Numbered from the stretch's first letter, positions 15,801 to 24,929 are shown. The stretch is 28,452 nucleotides of DNA from a virus (IMGVR_UViG_3300025151_000214:1-28452), one strand, 5' to 3'. The notes: generated from the sequence alone by a model not told the origin. Translations and numbers: made by a program.

Positions 15801-16609
15801 TCTGGAGTTTTACCTTCTTTAAGAGCTTTCTTGGCTTTGAACCTGCCTCGAATAAATCCAGCCAGTGCCCAGCCAATGTGAGCAAGTCCCATACCCTCGG
15901 TGGTAGTCTTGATACGAGCTACCCAGGGGTTATCTTCTTCATCAATAGCCAAGGCATTACTAAAAGAGTTAGCTAGCCAAGGCACATCTTGAATCAGGTT
16001 AGAGAGGTTCTCTTCTTCAGAACTGCTGGAGATAAGATCAGCAGCAGCACCTTCAGAAGCTACCTTAGCAGACTTACCTGCAAACCGCAGCAGACGGTTA
16101 CCAGCACTGTACTGCTTCCAAGCGTTGGCAGCTTTTGCACCAACACCTACACCACGGGCTAAACCGCCCACACCGCCAGTACCGATGCTCAGCAGACCAA
16201 ACTCCACCAAGCTCCTACCTACTTTACCTAAAGCGGTTTTGTTTTCAGGAGCCCAGTCATCAGGCAGGTCAAGCCAGCCAGCATCACCCTCTACATACTC
16301 AGAGCTGAAAGGGTTCTGGGTGTTGTCAATAGGACGACCGAACAGCGAGTTGAAACCAGTCTTGAACGTGTCACCTGCCAGTTCAGCAAAGTCACCAACG
16401 CTCTCAACTGCTTGTGCGCCACCACCTCTGATGGCTGCACCTGTTTCAGAAACGACAAGTCCTAGTCCTTGAGGTTCAGCAGCCTTGGCTTCCTCAGCTG
16501 CCTTCTCCTCCTCATCTTGTTGTTTGAGTTGCTCTCCTGTCATCTCCCTGATCGGGTCCAGGTAGGACCCAATGGGAGCATTCATGTCAATGTTAAGATC
16601 TTCTTCCAT
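12800..16609 (-). CDS. Internal virion protein D (T7 gp16-like), ejection core
   Basis: 1269 residues (T7 gp16 is 1318). Large core protein expected to span the inner membrane during genome ejection. The N-terminus is acidic with Glu/Ala runs (about 24-48), then Gly/Ala-rich hydrophobic stretches (about 138-165), long helical regions and another apolar stretch about 915-935 (GSTIMGMATIAAMSGNL). I see no transglycosylase motif at its N-terminus, where T7 gp16 has one; that domain appears at the end of the preceding gene instead. Called by size, order and composition. Its stop overlaps the fibre start (TAATG). Confidence 0.88.
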   Translation of the reverse strand: MEEDLNIDMNAPIGSYLDPIREMTGEQLKQQDEEEKAAEEAKAAEPQGLGLVVSETGAAIRGGGAQAVESVGDFAELAGDTFKTGFNSLFGRPIDNTQNPFSSEYVEGDAGWLDLPDDWAPENKTALGKVGRSLVEFGLLSIGTGGVGGLARGVGVGAKAANAWKQYSAGNRLLRFAGKSAKVASEGAAADLISSSSEEENLSNLIQDVPWLANSFSNALAIDEEDNPWVARIKTTTEGMGLAHIGWALAGFIRGRFKAKKALKEGKTPEQADADANAEYKKTVEEGQANQNKAADERREAAIKDGETTTPDVQPQLYDDVDKAVVQSGGFAAHVKDLMQNMKLGDGEAKSYIPLFTESALKAIARGDKNIQEYLDEAINSMADDVFKEAGNTFSFEQIKMMTLATAADLSEIIDAGGDIAAGFAKYFEEGADANARVYINAGNRIITASPAQKAALQLTINSLAKQVQAISAGTFQLAEEGLSIRKQGEIVFDAMTVALKEHKKIGYFWGLDGRYQQVNLMPKDLKDATQKRLAEIDKEADEFNGALKALLEKGDQKSIKALMEMNALSGGRVRVMAQIKEFLTARIRGGEMDGITIRGEARTQTASMFYNSILSSLKTPIKAITGTNLIALIRPLQAYVGATYAQGLKKIAGKSDGFSEREMLLAAVQIDGYGQALAEGWRMFKYAWDQGLNRKNLPYDGRFDVEAEMDEWKALAPFYEEYGTEAQKKAYGMMDTIVRFNTNPLVKYSQNAMGAGDALARTVVGRMQMRQNAAIAALDQGIDPKDVKAFVRKYEENFRDEIFKKNRDGQFIVTDKAAKMAGDEAAMTTALQGNMKGWELIGKLPMMNAFFPFVRTGFNALNLTFQHTPLAVFHKKYKDLMYVNPKTGEIGRNLEEYGLTAKTVGQERALMEGRIAMGSTIMGMATIAAMSGNLTGDYPYNKEDRDAWVQAGKKPYSYKFEVGGKTIYMGYNDLEPFNTLFAMAANVVQNANTLGEKTVENWMQKLVFMTSAVIVDKSMLAGVEDLASLMNQDTAEQRIKLTGAKFIRSHLPYAGLMGQIGDLTDANRKEATNLLQMIFKRDAVFKSFLPNQHDILSKDRSGQPLSTAAENPLLRIFNSVSPIAITDVTNDPVKQGLVEMRYNMPEILSKIDGVPLNAYEKSELSRLMSMGDLRARLERVMIRDPYWRKAFDEYKKANISISEGADLFKMKFYQLVDEEFKKAKQIAVAKLKRENPELYDRIETRRTTQKLSQTGQLDRIKELLDMPK

Positions 16610-19230
16610 CAGTTGTAACGATTAAGAACAGAGGTGGTGTATTGCTGCATATTAGGATCTACTGTGGTAGGACCTTTGATGTCAGGATTGTCATAATCCC
16701 CCATCCTACCACCACCACCATACCATGCAGCAGCTACCATACGAACCACAAGGTTAGGATCGTTGGTCTGCTGATATGCTTCTTTAATGTACTGATTGAG
16801 TTGCCAATCAGCCAGTTGTTCTTGCAACCGATGGTTCTTTAGGAAAGCGTTCTGGCTTACAGGAACAGGATAACCTGCTCTCCTAGACCATTCTTGCACG
16901 TTTTCCCAAAGGATCTGGTACTTACCCAAAGCAGGGTTATCTGCACCATAGGCAGTCTTGTTGTAAGCGCCATAGTCATTGCTTGACTCCTGCATACCCA
17001 GAGCACGCTTCATACCACGTGCACTGACCAAACCCATCTCGCGCTGAGCCCTCTCAATCTTGTTAGGAGTAGGGTCCTGGGCGAGCATACGTTTGATATG
17101 CGGATATTTATCTAGCTCCTTCTGCAGCAACACAGCCTCTTGGGGAGGCTCCAGGGGCTCGGCTTCAGGGTTTTGCAGTCTGCGTTGAGCATTCAACATT
17201 TCCCATGGCGTCACACCTTGGAGAGCAGCTAGATCACCGATAAAGGGACGAGGATAACCCCCAGCGGTAAGAGTGAGATCCTGAGCAGTGAGCCCAAGCT
17301 CAGTTTCAAGGAGGTTTTTGCCATCGTTGTTAGCAATCTTTGCATTTTTGTAAACGGTTTTGTAGCGTTCAAGGGTAGCTTTGCGGATACCTTCAGTAGC
17401 GACTTGCTCAAATTCAGTAAAGCCTTCGCCAGATTTATTGTAAAATTTTACGTATTCAGGGAAGTTCTTCTTTCCACCGCCTTTCCCTGGGTCAGCGTTA
17501 ACACCTTTAATACCTTCAGCAATAGAACTACCTGCTTCTTTAATAGCATCAGGCAAGCTTAAAGTATCACCGTTTTCTTTAGCAAGGCGCTGCAGTTGGC
17601 GAGCCTTAGCCATGACAAGATTCTGTGCTGCTGTACGAGCACGACCAGTAGCAAGAGTGTTGATGCCAAACTTGGTATTTTCTTTAGAAACCTCAGCAAT
17701 AGCTCTTTCGATTTCTTTGTTGGCACTCTTAACAGCTTCAACAGCGTCCTTGCCAATAGGCTTCTCAGCAATGATACCTTGCTCAATGCCTTGTGCAATG
17801 ATGCCAAAGTCTAGTCCTTCGACTGCAGACCGAGGAATCTGTGCACCGTCTTTACCGTCAGTAACTCCAAACTGTTCCTTGAGTTCGTTGATGCGTGCCT
17901 GAGAGTCAGATGCACTAGCAACAGCTGGTGTCATTGCTTCCAGCAGTCCCGACATCATCTCACGTTGATCAGGATGCTTCTTGTAGAACTCAGCAGCCAG
18001 CTTCATTTTGTCAGCTTCAGTGGTGCTAGGGTCTCTAAAGACTTCTAGAATAGCATCTCGAAGCTCTGTAGCTGCTACTGTATCAGCAGCTTGATCAAGA
18101 CGGAACCGATCGATCCTAGCCTTTGTAGCTGCAGCATCAATAGATGCATCGCTGAACTCATCACCATAGAGTTCTTGCAAGGACTTCTTACCAGAGGGGT
18201 GATCAAGCTTGTGCTCACGCAGAGCTTTCTTGATCTCATCAGCCCGCTCAGGGTTAGCTGCAATCACAGCATCAATCTGGCTACGCAGCTGCAGACGAGC
18301 AGCACGCTTACCTGTGCCTCGCTTGCCACCAATAGTCTCTAGATTATCAGAGGCAGTCTGAAGCCAGGTGTCAAACTGAGCACCGATCTGCTTAGAGTCA
18401 CCATCCTGCAGCACATTGTGCAGAAGGTTCTCTTGGGCATCCAGGTGCTCTTCAGCAGCCTCCAGCTCCAGACCTTGAATCTCTTCACGGCGGTGGATCT
18501 GTGAGTTCTGAAGAACCCTATCAGTCAGGTATTTGTTAACAACCTTGGAGCTGAGGTTACCAGGATTGCTGTCCTTAAGGTACTCAGCTTGTAGGTACTT
18601 GAGTGCAGCATCATACTGCTCCAAGCCCTCGTAGTCCTTGATTGCAAACTCGTTACCTTGAGCATCAGTGATGACAGTCTCGTTGCTGTCAAGCTCAGCC
18701 TCAAGGTGAGCATCCCAACCGTTTGCTCTTTCTTTGAGTCCTCCGATCTCCCAGCCCATGCGTTCATAGGTGGAGAGAGAACGGACCTTTTCTTTGGCTT
18801 CAGCAGTAGGAGCCTTCTGAGCTTCTGCTTCCACACGGTTGTGCAGCTCTTGGTTAGCAGCCAAGGCTTCATCAACCTCTTTGTTTTCTTGAGCAGCTAG
18901 ATCAGGATTGGTAGCACGCAGCTCGATGCCACGTTGAATACCTTCTTCTTTACGCTGTTTCTCGAACTCCAGGTAGTCTTCCTGAAGAGTCCTTTTAATA
19001 GTGTTGCTAAATTTAGAGAGAGCTTGCAGCTCGTACTGAGAGTTAGATGATTGAATGTCACTAACTCTTTTCATTTCTCGGATTTGCTGAGACGCTTGCG
19101 TCTCCATTCCTTGGATCCGTTCCTTACCACGCTTTTCAAGTTGAGCAGCCTCCTGGCGCATACGCTTGGAGGGGTCAATGACCTGGCGGTTACGGAAACC
19201 AATGGACTGTGCACTACCTTGGTATGCCAT
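16609..19230 (-). CDS. Internal virion protein C (T7 gp15-like) with C-terminal lytic-transglycosylase-like domain
   Basis: 873 residues (T7 gp15 is 747). Residues about 1-720 are charged and helical, as in gp15, which forms the periplasmic DNA-ejection tunnel with gp16. The last 140 residues look like a lysozyme-fold SLT domain: ALGMQESSNDY with a candidate catalytic Glu748, GKYQIL at about 769-774 (the G-QI block) and AAAWYGGGGRM at about 833-843 (the YN-G-like block). In T7 this activity lies at the N-terminus of gp16, not in gp15. The domain would cut peptidoglycan locally during DNA entry. TGA overlaps the next ATG. Confidence 0.85.
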   Translation of the reverse strand: MAYQGSAQSIGFRNRQVIDPSKRMRQEAAQLEKRGKERIQGMETQASQQIREMKRVSDIQSSNSQYELQALSKFSNTIKRTLQEDYLEFEKQRKEEGIQRGIELRATNPDLAAQENKEVDEALAANQELHNRVEAEAQKAPTAEAKEKVRSLSTYERMGWEIGGLKERANGWDAHLEAELDSNETVITDAQGNEFAIKDYEGLEQYDAALKYLQAEYLKDSNPGNLSSKVVNKYLTDRVLQNSQIHRREEIQGLELEAAEEHLDAQENLLHNVLQDGDSKQIGAQFDTWLQTASDNLETIGGKRGTGKRAARLQLRSQIDAVIAANPERADEIKKALREHKLDHPSGKKSLQELYGDEFSDASIDAAATKARIDRFRLDQAADTVAATELRDAILEVFRDPSTTEADKMKLAAEFYKKHPDQREMMSGLLEAMTPAVASASDSQARINELKEQFGVTDGKDGAQIPRSAVEGLDFGIIAQGIEQGIIAEKPIGKDAVEAVKSANKEIERAIAEVSKENTKFGINTLATGRARTAAQNLVMAKARQLQRLAKENGDTLSLPDAIKEAGSSIAEGIKGVNADPGKGGGKKNFPEYVKFYNKSGEGFTEFEQVATEGIRKATLERYKTVYKNAKIANNDGKNLLETELGLTAQDLTLTAGGYPRPFIGDLAALQGVTPWEMLNAQRRLQNPEAEPLEPPQEAVLLQKELDKYPHIKRMLAQDPTPNKIERAQREMGLVSARGMKRALGMQESSNDYGAYNKTAYGADNPALGKYQILWENVQEWSRRAGYPVPVSQNAFLKNHRLQEQLADWQLNQYIKEAYQQTNDPNLVVRMVAAAWYGGGGRMGDYDNPDIKGPTTVDPNMQQYTTSVLNRYN

Positions 19231-19232
19231 TG

Positions 19233-19943
19233 TTAACCTTTAATTGTCTTGTAAGTACCAATACCGGCGCTTGCGCCGTCGACAGCTGATCCCAGCAATG
19301 CCCCAGCCAACGCAAGTCCCGAAGGACCTTGAGCTTTGATAGGCTTGACAGGCAGGAAGGAAGCTTCCGGTGAGAGTGGAGCGGCAGGTAGATTGTTCCA
19401 TGCAGCAACGTTAGCAGCTTGCTGATCGAGAAGGATACCTTCGCGCTCAACACCTGCAGCCGTAGCAGCATCGTAAAGGGTTTGATTGATCTGAGCCTGC
19501 TCAAAGCCAAGCTGGCGTTGAGAATCCATAGCCTGCAGGAGAAAGGACTGACCAGCTTTACCACTAGCAAGTACTTGACCTTGAGCTTGGATAGCGTTTG
19601 CTAGCTTTGTTTGAGCATCAAATGCTGCGCCAGCTCGTTTTTCATTTAGTTTTTGATTAGAGGATGCTAGTGCTCGGTTAGCTTCAGCTTGGTTAGCAGT
19701 AAGCTGGGCGTAGTATGCGTTCTTAGCAGCAGTCTCTGCTTTTAGCTCTGCCTGATACACACGCCCCTTTTCTCGATCTCGTACTGCAGCAATTTGCAGA
19801 TCACGTTGATACTGTTGCTGGGCAATAGCGTTGGACCTAGCTACCGCTGCCTGCTGAGACTGATGCTGACCGACGGCTTGCATGCCTCCAGCTGCTGCAG
19901 TCCCAACACCAACAGCGATAGAGGCACTTATTGGGTCGCACAT
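19233..19943 (-). CDS. Internal virion protein B (T7 gp14-like)
   Basis: 236 residues (T7 gp14 is 196). It starts MCDPISASIAVGVGTAAAGG, a Gly/Ala-rich hydrophobic segment that resembles the membrane-inserting start of gp14 proteins, then a long Gln/Ala-rich helical region (about 25-160) typical of inner-core proteins, and a second Gly/Ala-rich segment near the C-terminus (SGLALAGALLGSAVDG). In T7, gp14 leaves the head and forms the outer-membrane part of the DNA ejection channel. Position directly before the gp15 and gp16 equivalents fits. Two bases separate it from the gp15-like gene. Confidence 0.88.
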   Translation of the reverse strand: MCDPISASIAVGVGTAAAGGMQAVGQHQSQQAAVARSNAIAQQQYQRDLQIAAVRDREKGRVYQAELKAETAAKNAYYAQLTANQAEANRALASSNQKLNEKRAGAAFDAQTKLANAIQAQGQVLASGKAGQSFLLQAMDSQRQLGFEQAQINQTLYDAATAAGVEREGILLDQQAANVAAWNNLPAAPLSPEASFLPVKPIKAQGPSGLALAGALLGSAVDGASAGIGTYKTIKG

Positions 19944-20389
19944 AGTTTAACAAATTGAATTAGGGGGACACCGTTGTGAACGTGATAGTTAATGAATGTA
20001 AACTTAAGAAGCTTAAGCAGCTTGATATGACTCTCATTCCTCATGTCTGCGTGATTCCACAGGTATGGGTTATGAAGACTGTCAAGCCACCTTCTAGCTT
20101 CTCTTACAAATGTATGCGGATATTCTTCACTGGCTTTAGTACATAACATCCAGATCTTATTGTCTGGTGTTACGCCTGCCACACCGGCAGCCTTGCCGTT
20201 GGGCACAGTGAAATAGACAGAGAAAGCAGAACGATAGTAAGACTCCAGGACTGCTGCCGGAGCAGTCAGCCCTGTGGTCTCTTCTACTTCTCTGATGTCT
20301 TCCCAACGCAGATTCTCGCCAACTTCTAGAGCTAGCTGAGGGGTGCATGGTTGAATGTACTTACCGACGTACGTGTCGTTTGTTGTCAT
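19928..20389 (-). CDS. Internal virion protein A-like (T7 gp13 position; GNAT-like)
   Basis: 153 residues (T7 gp13 is 138). The N-terminal part carries LRWEDIREVEETTGL, the middle strand-turn GKAAGVAGVTPDNKIWML and the C-terminal part NESHIKLLKLLKFTFI, which resembles the last helix and strand of GNAT acetyltransferase folds and T7 gp13/DUF2833 proteins. T7 gp13 is needed for normal virion assembly and is not known to acetylate. Gene position between tail tube B and the gp14-like protein supports the call; sequence resemblance alone would be moderate. It overlaps both neighbours (29 and 16 bases). Confidence 0.75.
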   Translation of the reverse strand: MTTNDTYVGKYIQPCTPQLALEVGENLRWEDIREVEETTGLTAPAAVLESYYRSAFSVYFTVPNGKAAGVAGVTPDNKIWMLCTKASEEYPHTFVREARRWLDSLHNPYLWNHADMRNESHIKLLKLLKFTFINYHVHNGVPLIQFVKLCATQ

Positions 20390-23159
20390 AGCGTCCGTCC
20401 CAGCTGGCTGAGACTAGAGTTGCGGTAAAGGGGTCAGGAACTTTAACAGTAAGGGTGTATTTCTCGTTCTTCTTATAGATAGGTACCTTAACAGACTTGT
20501 ACAGTTTAGAGGGGATCTCGTTGAACTGTTCTCCATCAACTGACATGCCAGATTCATACTGAATGTAATCATCTGTCTGAGGAGCAGTAAGATGGAACTC
20601 CATAGGACCAGAGACACCTAGCTCAAAGTTGATACGGTTAATCCTCAGCTCACCATCAATGTCAGGTTGGTTAGGCTGCAGGTTGTAGTAGAAGTTAGGT
20701 AGCTCAATTTCTGTGGTGTACTTGTATCCAATAGCAACATTACCTGTAGTTAGATCGATGTTGTTAAAAGTAGCAGTAGTACCGCTAACGCTGTCAGGAA
20801 CTCTGACAACACCAGCATCAACACCGCTGAGGAATACAGCGACCATGTCATAAGTATTGTCGTAGGTGTAAGGTAGCGTTACCGTAGAAATTTTTGTGGT
20901 AGAATTATAGGTTGCTGACGCAATGGTCATGTTGTCCAGGCTAGCCTCAAACCTACGGCTGGTCTCACCTGTACCTACCTGATAGCTTCTGGTGTTGGTT
21001 GTGTCCACCACCATCTCGTGACGATTCAGAATGTATTGACCATCCTGCTCAGTAACGATGTACTGGTTACCAGCAGTAAACAGGCTGTGTACATAGTTAC
21101 CAGTAAGGCTCCAAGTGTACCACGCAGACTGCTGACGCTCACCTCCTGAACCATAGTACTTGTAGAAGTAGAGCTTGGATGTATTCTTCTTAGCGTAGCT
21201 TACCAGTCCAGTCTGAGCAGAGTTAGATACGTGATCAATGTCATTAGGAAGCAGCTCAGGGATAACCCTAGTCTGCTCTGCTACTGAAGGAGGGATGGTC
21301 TCATCTTGAATCACCATCTCAAAGACACGGCTAAATGCTGTGCTGCCAGTACTGAACATGATAGAAGTACCAAGGTCAATAGGTCTGACTGTAGGACTAC
21401 ACTCATAAGAAGACAGCTTCTTGAGCTGTACAGTCTCAGTGCTCAGTACATCAGCTTCTGTGAACAGCATGAACTGTGCACCTTCACTAAACATGACCAG
21501 ACCCTTTTGGATGGGCAGGACATGGTTCAAGATAGCAGGCTTGACATCTGAGGTAGCGATGTCAATAGGATCAGCATCACTAGCTGTGATAGCAGAGTTG
21601 GTAAAGAAGTTAAAATAATCAGAGGCTTGGCTAAGAATGACGTTTTCACCAGAGACAAATCCCAAGCGGTTACGGTAGAAGAAAATGTCTTTGATCTGTT
21701 TACCAACAAAGGTAGGCATAGGGTTGGTTGTATCATCCCCTACCTGCCGATCGATCCAATAGTTACCAAGAGGGTCGTTAGGGTCAAGGCGTCTAAAGGT
21801 CCAGGTACCATTACGGTTGTTCACCAAAGCGTGAGGCATGGTGTCATAGTCAAAGCCTGCCGTAATGTTAGGAGCAACTGTCTCTTCCCAAACACCACTA
21901 CCAAGGCTAGTGTCAGTACGGTCTACAATGAATTTAACATAGTAGTCATCTGACAAAGACTCTTCTGTGTTACTGACCTTGGCGATGTAGTTGTTCTTAC
22001 AAATAGAGGGCAGCTTAGAAATGTTTTGTGCACTGTCTTGAAACACCTCCATTGAATCTTTAGCTACACCACCTCTAACCTCAATAGTAAATGAGGTAGC
22101 ATTACTAACAAAGATACCATCACCAACAACCTCAGCAAAGACACCATACTTGCTGATGAGCTGATCTTTGAGTGTACCCAGAATAGTGCTAAGGCTAAGG
22201 GCTCCCTCGTTTGGATCTTTAGGAGTAGCATAGAATGCAACACCTGAGTCTGCATAGGTCTCGTATGCTACCGAGTCTACGACAGTAACAGTGTAGTTAA
22301 TACCCTGAACTGCTACTGAAAAGGTAGTACCAGAGAGCTGAACATTAAAACCTCCATCCTGTAGAACCACCTCTGCATTGTACCGTACGTGGTAGAGTGG
22401 TTCATGGTTGCTGCTATAGTTGTGTACGTAAGGTGTACCATTAACAACTACAGTAGCTTTAACACCAGTAGTGGCATTGTAGAACTCTTGCTTACCAGCG
22501 TACTTAGGTGGACCTTGGATGTTAGCTGACTGATCAACCCACGATCCATCAATAGGATCTGCAACATTGGTCTGTGGTGTATTAACAGTAACCTTCAACC
22601 CACGTGCTCTACGCTTGGTAGTGGGAGTCAGGGTAGATCCGTTAATACCAATAACATACTCAGAGTTGTAGGCTACATTCTTGACATTAACAAATGCGTA
22701 GTGATCAATAGCTACAGGGTTAGGCCCAGGGCTCATAAACTTAGTGGTGAGCCTTGCTGTTTGAACAGTTTTCTGAGGGTTGGTGATCAATGTATAATCA
22801 CCAATACTCATCACACCGTAGGGATCTGTAGCACTGGTTAAATAACTATAGCTAGCCCCTGATCCAAGGCTTACAGGCTCCTCTGCACCAGTCAGCAGGT
22901 TCCATACCTTAATGTCATTAGAGCTGATCTGAGCAATATACTTCTCGTCATTGTCTCTGAGGATAGTAATCCACTGACCACCAGCTGTTGCGTTTTGCAG
23001 GTCAGCAACGAACTCACCAGGAGAACGCTTAGACAAGCCAAAGGTCACATCAGGGACAGCGTTATCACACACCCTGAGTTGACCAGGAAACTTGATAAAG
23101 TCTGGCTGTTGTGATACGCCTCCAAGAAAATTTTTAATTCGTTGATTGACTGCTGCCAT
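20361..23159 (-). CDS. Tail tubular protein B (T7 gp12-like), nozzle
   Basis: 932 residues (T7 gp12 is 794). It builds the tail nozzle and fibre-attachment part of the podovirus tail. The start MAAVNQRIKNFLGGVSQQPD matches the family signature (NLxxGVSQQP), and beta-rich propeller-like sequence follows, including FFYRNRLGFVSGENVILSQA, a typical family block. The 3' end overlaps the gp13-like gene by 29 bases. The extra length relative to T7 is common in marine cyanopodoviruses. No truncation or frameshift seen. Confidence 0.94.
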   Translation of the reverse strand: MAAVNQRIKNFLGGVSQQPDFIKFPGQLRVCDNAVPDVTFGLSKRSPGEFVADLQNATAGGQWITILRDNDEKYIAQISSNDIKVWNLLTGAEEPVSLGSGASYSYLTSATDPYGVMSIGDYTLITNPQKTVQTARLTTKFMSPGPNPVAIDHYAFVNVKNVAYNSEYVIGINGSTLTPTTKRRARGLKVTVNTPQTNVADPIDGSWVDQSANIQGPPKYAGKQEFYNATTGVKATVVVNGTPYVHNYSSNHEPLYHVRYNAEVVLQDGGFNVQLSGTTFSVAVQGINYTVTVVDSVAYETYADSGVAFYATPKDPNEGALSLSTILGTLKDQLISKYGVFAEVVGDGIFVSNATSFTIEVRGGVAKDSMEVFQDSAQNISKLPSICKNNYIAKVSNTEESLSDDYYVKFIVDRTDTSLGSGVWEETVAPNITAGFDYDTMPHALVNNRNGTWTFRRLDPNDPLGNYWIDRQVGDDTTNPMPTFVGKQIKDIFFYRNRLGFVSGENVILSQASDYFNFFTNSAITASDADPIDIATSDVKPAILNHVLPIQKGLVMFSEGAQFMLFTEADVLSTETVQLKKLSSYECSPTVRPIDLGTSIMFSTGSTAFSRVFEMVIQDETIPPSVAEQTRVIPELLPNDIDHVSNSAQTGLVSYAKKNTSKLYFYKYYGSGGERQQSAWYTWSLTGNYVHSLFTAGNQYIVTEQDGQYILNRHEMVVDTTNTRSYQVGTGETSRRFEASLDNMTIASATYNSTTKISTVTLPYTYDNTYDMVAVFLSGVDAGVVRVPDSVSGTTATFNNIDLTTGNVAIGYKYTTEIELPNFYYNLQPNQPDIDGELRINRINFELGVSGPMEFHLTAPQTDDYIQYESGMSVDGEQFNEIPSKLYKSVKVPIYKKNEKYTLTVKVPDPFTATLVSASWDGRYDNKRHVRR

Positions 23160-23161
23160 GG

Positions 23162-23782
23162 CTATCGACTAACTGCGTTGAAAGGTTTGTAGGAGGGATA
23201 AGGGTTGCGGAAGTCGGTGCCTTGGAAGACGTTGTACTCAGCCTGCTGAGTGTCATACTCAACAGCTAGAGCACGGAGCTGTGCCTCATCTGCTGCCAAC
23301 AGCTTAGCTGCTTTCTCATCATTGACCATACGGGTCACAGCAATGCGGGAAGCGCGTGAAGCGATGTAGTCACGGAAGACCTGAGGGATGTCATCAAACT
23401 CGAAGAACCACACCACATCACAGTAGAGAGTATCGATGCCCGTAAATTTATAGGAGTGAGAATAGCGATCATACAGCTTACCGTCCCTCTTAACCACATC
23501 ATAGTCATCACGGTGCTTGAATTTGTTCACGTCCAGCTGGAGGACAGTGGGCGGAATCAGTACCTCGTCGTTGGTGTCTACCACAAACGGGAACTCATAT
23601 TCAGTATTGTATACCCAGCCTTCAGCTTGAACTTCACGACAAACTTGTCGAAGAGTGTTCTGAGCAATAGCAACTTCAGGGCTTTGGGTTTCTAGTGTAT
23701 TGACAGGAGACTCACCCACGCTCATGAGAACGTGGTTAACAGCATCCAGTTCGGTGGACGATGCGTACGAATTAGTTGTCAT
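23162..23782 (-). CDS. Tail tubular protein A (T7 gp11-like)
   Basis: 206 residues against 196 in T7. It forms the dodecameric gatekeeper ring between portal and nozzle. The opening after MTTNSYASSTE, namely LDAVNHVLMSVGESPVNTLE, is the characteristic start of the family, and the middle has VQAEGWVYNTEYEFPF. The open frame extends back to 23878, but that would cross the terminator and part of the capsid gene, so I chose the ATG at 23782. No Shine-Dalgarno is possible within the T tract. Tail tube B follows after two bases. Confidence 0.93.
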   Translation of the reverse strand: MTTNSYASSTELDAVNHVLMSVGESPVNTLETQSPEVAIAQNTLRQVCREVQAEGWVYNTEYEFPFVVDTNDEVLIPPTVLQLDVNKFKHRDDYDVVKRDGKLYDRYSHSYKFTGIDTLYCDVVWFFEFDDIPQVFRDYIASRASRIAVTRMVNDEKAAKLLAADEAQLRALAVEYDTQQAEYNVFQGTDFRNPYPSYKPFNAVSR

Positions 23783-23787
23783 GATAT

Positions 23788-23814
23788 AAAAAAAGGGACC
23801 CCCGAAGGAGTCCC
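23788..23814 (-). terminator. Rho-independent terminator after the capsid gene
   Basis: Minus strand: GGGACTCC, TTCG tetraloop, GGGGTCCC (8 bp with one G-T pair), then seven T. A textbook intrinsic terminator with a stable UUCG loop between capsid and tail tube A, equivalent in place to T7 T-phi. It ends 6 bases before the next ATG, so leak-through must feed the tail genes. Confidence 0.93.
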
Positions 23815-23834
23815 AATATAGAAACAAGAATGGA

Positions 23835-24929
23835 TCAGAATGCAGAACCAGCGGTGCTGGTAGCGTGCAGTTCGACACAAGCAGCAGGGTTCAGGTAGTC
23901 GGTACCCATGCTGAGGCGACCCAGGATCACGTCGCCCTGGTAGATCACGGACACGTCGCCAGAGGTGACCTGGACCTGGGGTCCAATGGTCTCAACGACA
24001 CCAGCGGCTTCACGTTGGAAGATAAGTCCGCAGGAGGTATCGAAGTCGGTAGCAGAACCGTAGGCGTTGTTTTCGCCAGTGGTGGTAGCTTCCACGTCAA
24101 CGCCCACGAAGGAGCCAGCGTTGTCGATGGTAGAGGCAGTACCATACTTGCCCAGGAACGGAAGGTTCATGGACTTGTAGATCTTGATGCCAGCAATCGA
24201 CAGCACACCCTGACCGGACTGCAGAGCGGTACCCTGCTCGTCACGGTTGATCAGAGCGTTGCTCTGCACGTTTTCCACGAGCGAGTAGAATTGGCGTGGG
24301 GACAGAACAGCCACACGACCTTCCTGAGACACACCCTTCTCATCCAGGACAGCAGCAGCTTCAAAGAAGGCTGCCACGATCTTGGTGGAGTCGAGAGCGT
24401 CAGCAGTGGTGCCAGTACCAGAGCCAATCTGGATCTGGGTACCACCGGGCTCAACCTTACCGGATGCAGAGATGGGGTGAGCAGCACGTGCACCGCGTGC
24501 AATAGCACGGAAGATGCGACGGTCATAGTGCTCAGCCAGAGCATAGCCGATCTTCTTGGAGATCTCGCCACGCAGCTCGTAGTGAGCCAGGGTCTCATCG
24601 AGATCATACACGAAAGCGGAGCTGACCAGCAGGTCATCGACCACGATGGTCTTCTCTGCCACCGGGGGATCACCAGATCCCAGGATCGGAGTACCAGGCG
24701 TATGGAAACCAGCGTCCATGCGTCCAGTGTAGATGAACTGAAGAGACTTACCGTTCTTCAGCGTGCGCTTCATGACGAGGTCACGAGCGATGGTGTTATG
24801 CTGGAAGCCCTTGAACATCTCACCAGAGAAGAGCTTCAGATAAAGTTCATACTTGTCACCAGAACCACCATAACCAGTACCAGTACTGAGATTAGAGCGG
24901 CCTAGCGCAGTTTGTGTTGCGTTAGCCAT
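23835..24929 (-). CDS. Major capsid protein (T7 gp10A-like)
   Basis: 364 residues, near the T7 gp10A length (345), with the family's overall pattern: N-terminal arm with YELYLKLFSGEMF (residues about 27-39), E-loop region with GRMDAGFHTPGTPILG, and the HK97-fold core with ALAEHYDRRIFRAIARGARAAH. It forms the icosahedral shell. It follows the scaffold and auxiliary cassette as in cyanopodoviruses and is followed at once by a strong intrinsic terminator, the T7 gene 10/T-phi arrangement. Codon choice is more GC-ended than in neighbours, as expected for the most expressed gene. No Shine-Dalgarno precedes the ATG; the leader has CTCCTT instead. No slippery frameshift product like gp10B is evident. 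Identity is very secure. Confidence 0.96.
   Translation of the reverse strand: MANATQTALGRSNLSTGTGYGGSGDKYELYLKLFSGEMFKGFQHNTIARDLVMKRTLKNGKSLQFIYTGRMDAGFHTPGTPILGSGDPPVAEKTIVVDDLLVSSAFVYDLDETLAHYELRGEISKKIGYALAEHYDRRIFRAIARGARAAHPISASGKVEPGGTQIQIGSGTGTTADALDSTKIVAAFFEAAAVLDEKGVSQEGRVAVLSPRQFYSLVENVQSNALINRDEQGTALQSGQGVLSIAGIKIYKSMNLPFLGKYGTASTIDNAGSFVGVDVEATTTGENNAYGSATDFDTSCGLIFQREAAGVVETIGPQVQVTSGDVSVIYQGDVILGRLSMGTDYLNPAACVELHATSTAGSAF

Noticed and set aside
23783-23878. N-terminal extension of tail tube A
   Set aside because: It would include the terminator and the capsid gene's end; the family start is MTTNSY at 23782.
23865-24905. 346-codon open frame on the plus strand opposite the capsid gene
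   Set aside because: It mirrors the strong codon bias of the capsid gene; the product resembles no family and has no ribosome site or promoter.
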